Shown: in pieces, positions 16,335-17,326 of the stretch
Layout: every line of letters starts with the position of its first letter
How positions within the stretch are numbered: position 1 is the stretch's first letter
Origin: Tieghemiomyces parasiticus
Lineage: Eukaryota; Kickxellomycota; Dimargaritomycetes; Dimargaritales; Dimargaritaceae
Reading direction: 5' to 3'
NCBI GenBank assembly: GCA_027575765.1
Contig: JANBPT010000980.1
Location: 1 to 17,326 of the forward strand
Length of the DNA stretch: 17,326 nucleotides
The notes under the pieces: generated by a model
Told to the model about the DNA's origin: nothing
The model's database searches: none
The model's input: only the letters and a program-made list of their open reading frames with translations
Program-made: the position numbers and the translations under genes

Positions 16335-17326
16335 TCATGGGGGAATTAGATCAGGAACTGGAGTTGTGACTTGTACTGAGTCGGGATCAGGCTCAGGTTC
16401 TGGACTGGGGTGGTGGGAGAGTCGCCAGGCTGTCAGGGTGGATCCTGGGGCAGGTTCATCAGCAAATTGTTCTGCTGGGTGGCACAGTTGGTCAATATCA
16501 CGTAGGATTTCAAGGGTGAGAGCCCATTGAGATTCCCAAGGCGCAGGTACTGGTGGACAAACCTTGGCCTTGAATGGTGGGATAGCATTGAGGGCTGCAT
16601 CAATGGGGTTACCAGTACTGGATGGCAGGGCTTGTCGCAAGTACAGTGGAATAGCAGGACAAACTGGGAAATGGTGGCAAGATGTGTGGCCAGTCCCACA
16701 GCTGCAGGGTGTAGGTTTACCTGATGGTAACCATCCATATCTCCATTGAAATAGGCGTGATCTTTCCTTACGACTTGCTGGAACTGTGAGGATTGGATCA
16801 ATGCCTAGAGTGGGTCTGGCTGCACCTATCATGACACGACTGGTACGTAAGGCTTGCAATTCCTCAGTGGCCATGGCCTTCTGGACTCGGCAAACATCCT
16901 GTGTCTGGGGTTCAGGACCAGAGGTGGAGCACACTTGTTGATACATGGTGTCCTTCTCTAGTTTACCTAAGGGGGAATGACGTGTCCTGGACATGGCAAG
17001 TTGGGCTAGGAGGGAATCCTTGGGGAGGTAGGGCAGGCGCAACAGGAACTTAGTAGACAGGGAGTGCCATCTGGTCTTCATGGATGGCAGGTTGGCCATG
17101 TGTCGAAATAGTGTTGCAGATCGTCTGGCATGGGCTCCAAACACTGGGCGTAGGCAGGCATCCTGGGCTTGTTCAAGGGCTCTGGACTGGGAGGCTTGCA
17201 GGGGACAGAGGGCCAGGCCATATTCCATTTTGGGCCTGATGAAAGTACGATACAGGTGGGCATTGAGGATCATGGCAAACCCTGATGGCCTAGTACCAAT
17301 GTTCACCAGGGCACTCATGGCAGTCT
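16335..17326 (-). CDS. LINE (non-LTR retrotransposon) ORF2 C-terminal part, cut by the window edge
   Basis: The minus-strand frame is open from the right edge to a stop at 16335-16337. The ATG at 17316-17318 is probably internal because the frame continues past it to the edge. Counting from that Met, residues 20-80 match the region after the reverse transcriptase palm in fungal LINEs: LYRTFIRPKMEYGLALCP, then LEQAQDACLRPVFG, then FRHMANLPSM. Residues 180-225 hold the basic SRLFQWRYGWLPSGK segment and a CCHC-like cluster (C205, C207, H215/H216, C220), the usual nucleic-acid-binding end of ORF2. A Pro/Glu/Asp-rich tail (PEPEPDPDS) closes the protein. The full protein would copy LINE RNA at a nicked target. 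The catalytic YxDD motif and endonuclease lie outside the window. No stop or frameshift is visible, so the element could be young. Confidence 0.85.
   Translation of the reverse strand, partial: TAMSALVNIGTRPSGFAMILNAHLYRTFIRPKMEYGLALCPLQASQSRALEQAQDACLRPVFGAHARRSATLFRHMANLPSMKTRWHSLSTKFLLRLPYLPKDSLLAQLAMSRTRHSPLGKLEKDTMYQQVCSTSGPEPQTQDVCRVQKAMATEELQALRTSRVMIGAARPTLGIDPILTVPASRKERSRLFQWRYGWLPSGKPTPCSCGTGHTSCHHFPVCPAIPLYLRQALPSSTGNPIDAALNAIPPFKAKVCPPVPAPWESQWALTLEILRDIDQLCHPAEQFADEPAPGSTLTAWRLSHHPSPEPEPDPDSVQVTTPVPDLIPP

Overview
The window reads as nuclear DNA of a fungus, probably an early-diverging (zygomycete-grade) one. The evidence is a fungal-type heterotrimeric G-protein alpha subunit, a p24 cargo receptor, short GTAAGT introns with CTAAC branch sites, and a LINE whose C-terminal half resembles elements I associate with Mucoromycota-type fungi. 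That affiliation is inferred from family knowledge; no species can be named.

There are two compartments. Positions 1 to about 8,160 are GC-rich, CpG-rich and genic, with every recognised protein gene on the + strand: the 3' end of an unidentified Pro/Gly/Ala-rich protein (1-198), a predicted secreted orphan of 206 aa (1601-2221), a p24-alpha/TMED9-like ER-Golgi cargo receptor with one intron (2915-3693), and a complete 353-aa G-alpha subunit in three exons (5938-7312). Between the p24 and G-alpha genes lies a 2.2 kb pyrimidine-rich interval with CT microsatellites, a (GC)5 run and a C12 run.

From about 8,170 to the right edge the DNA is AT-richer, CpG-depleted and made mostly of retrotransposon remains, with four intact tRNA genes: Gly-GCC (-), Leu-CAG (+), Arg-CCG (-) and Glu-CTC (+). 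Each has a solo LTR beginning 9-10 nt upstream of its mature 5' end. Two families do this. Family A (about 423 bp, ends TGTGGTGC/GCACCACA) is next to Leu, Arg and Glu. Family C (330 bp, ends TGTTG/CAACA) is next to Gly. A second, decayed family C copy lies beside a tRNA-like relic at about 14.6 kb, stacked with a family D LTR and a truncated family A LTR. The right edge holds the 3' half of a LINE ORF2 on the minus strand.

The two parts do not form one pathway. The left genes act in secretion (p24) and signalling (G-alpha). The right part is a tRNA/retroelement neighbourhood, best explained by integration targeted to Pol III genes. The most notable observations are that targeting geometry, its family-specific orientation, the stacked insertions sharing a CAAA duplication, and a TATA-plus-hairpin design recurring in several LTR-like sequences.
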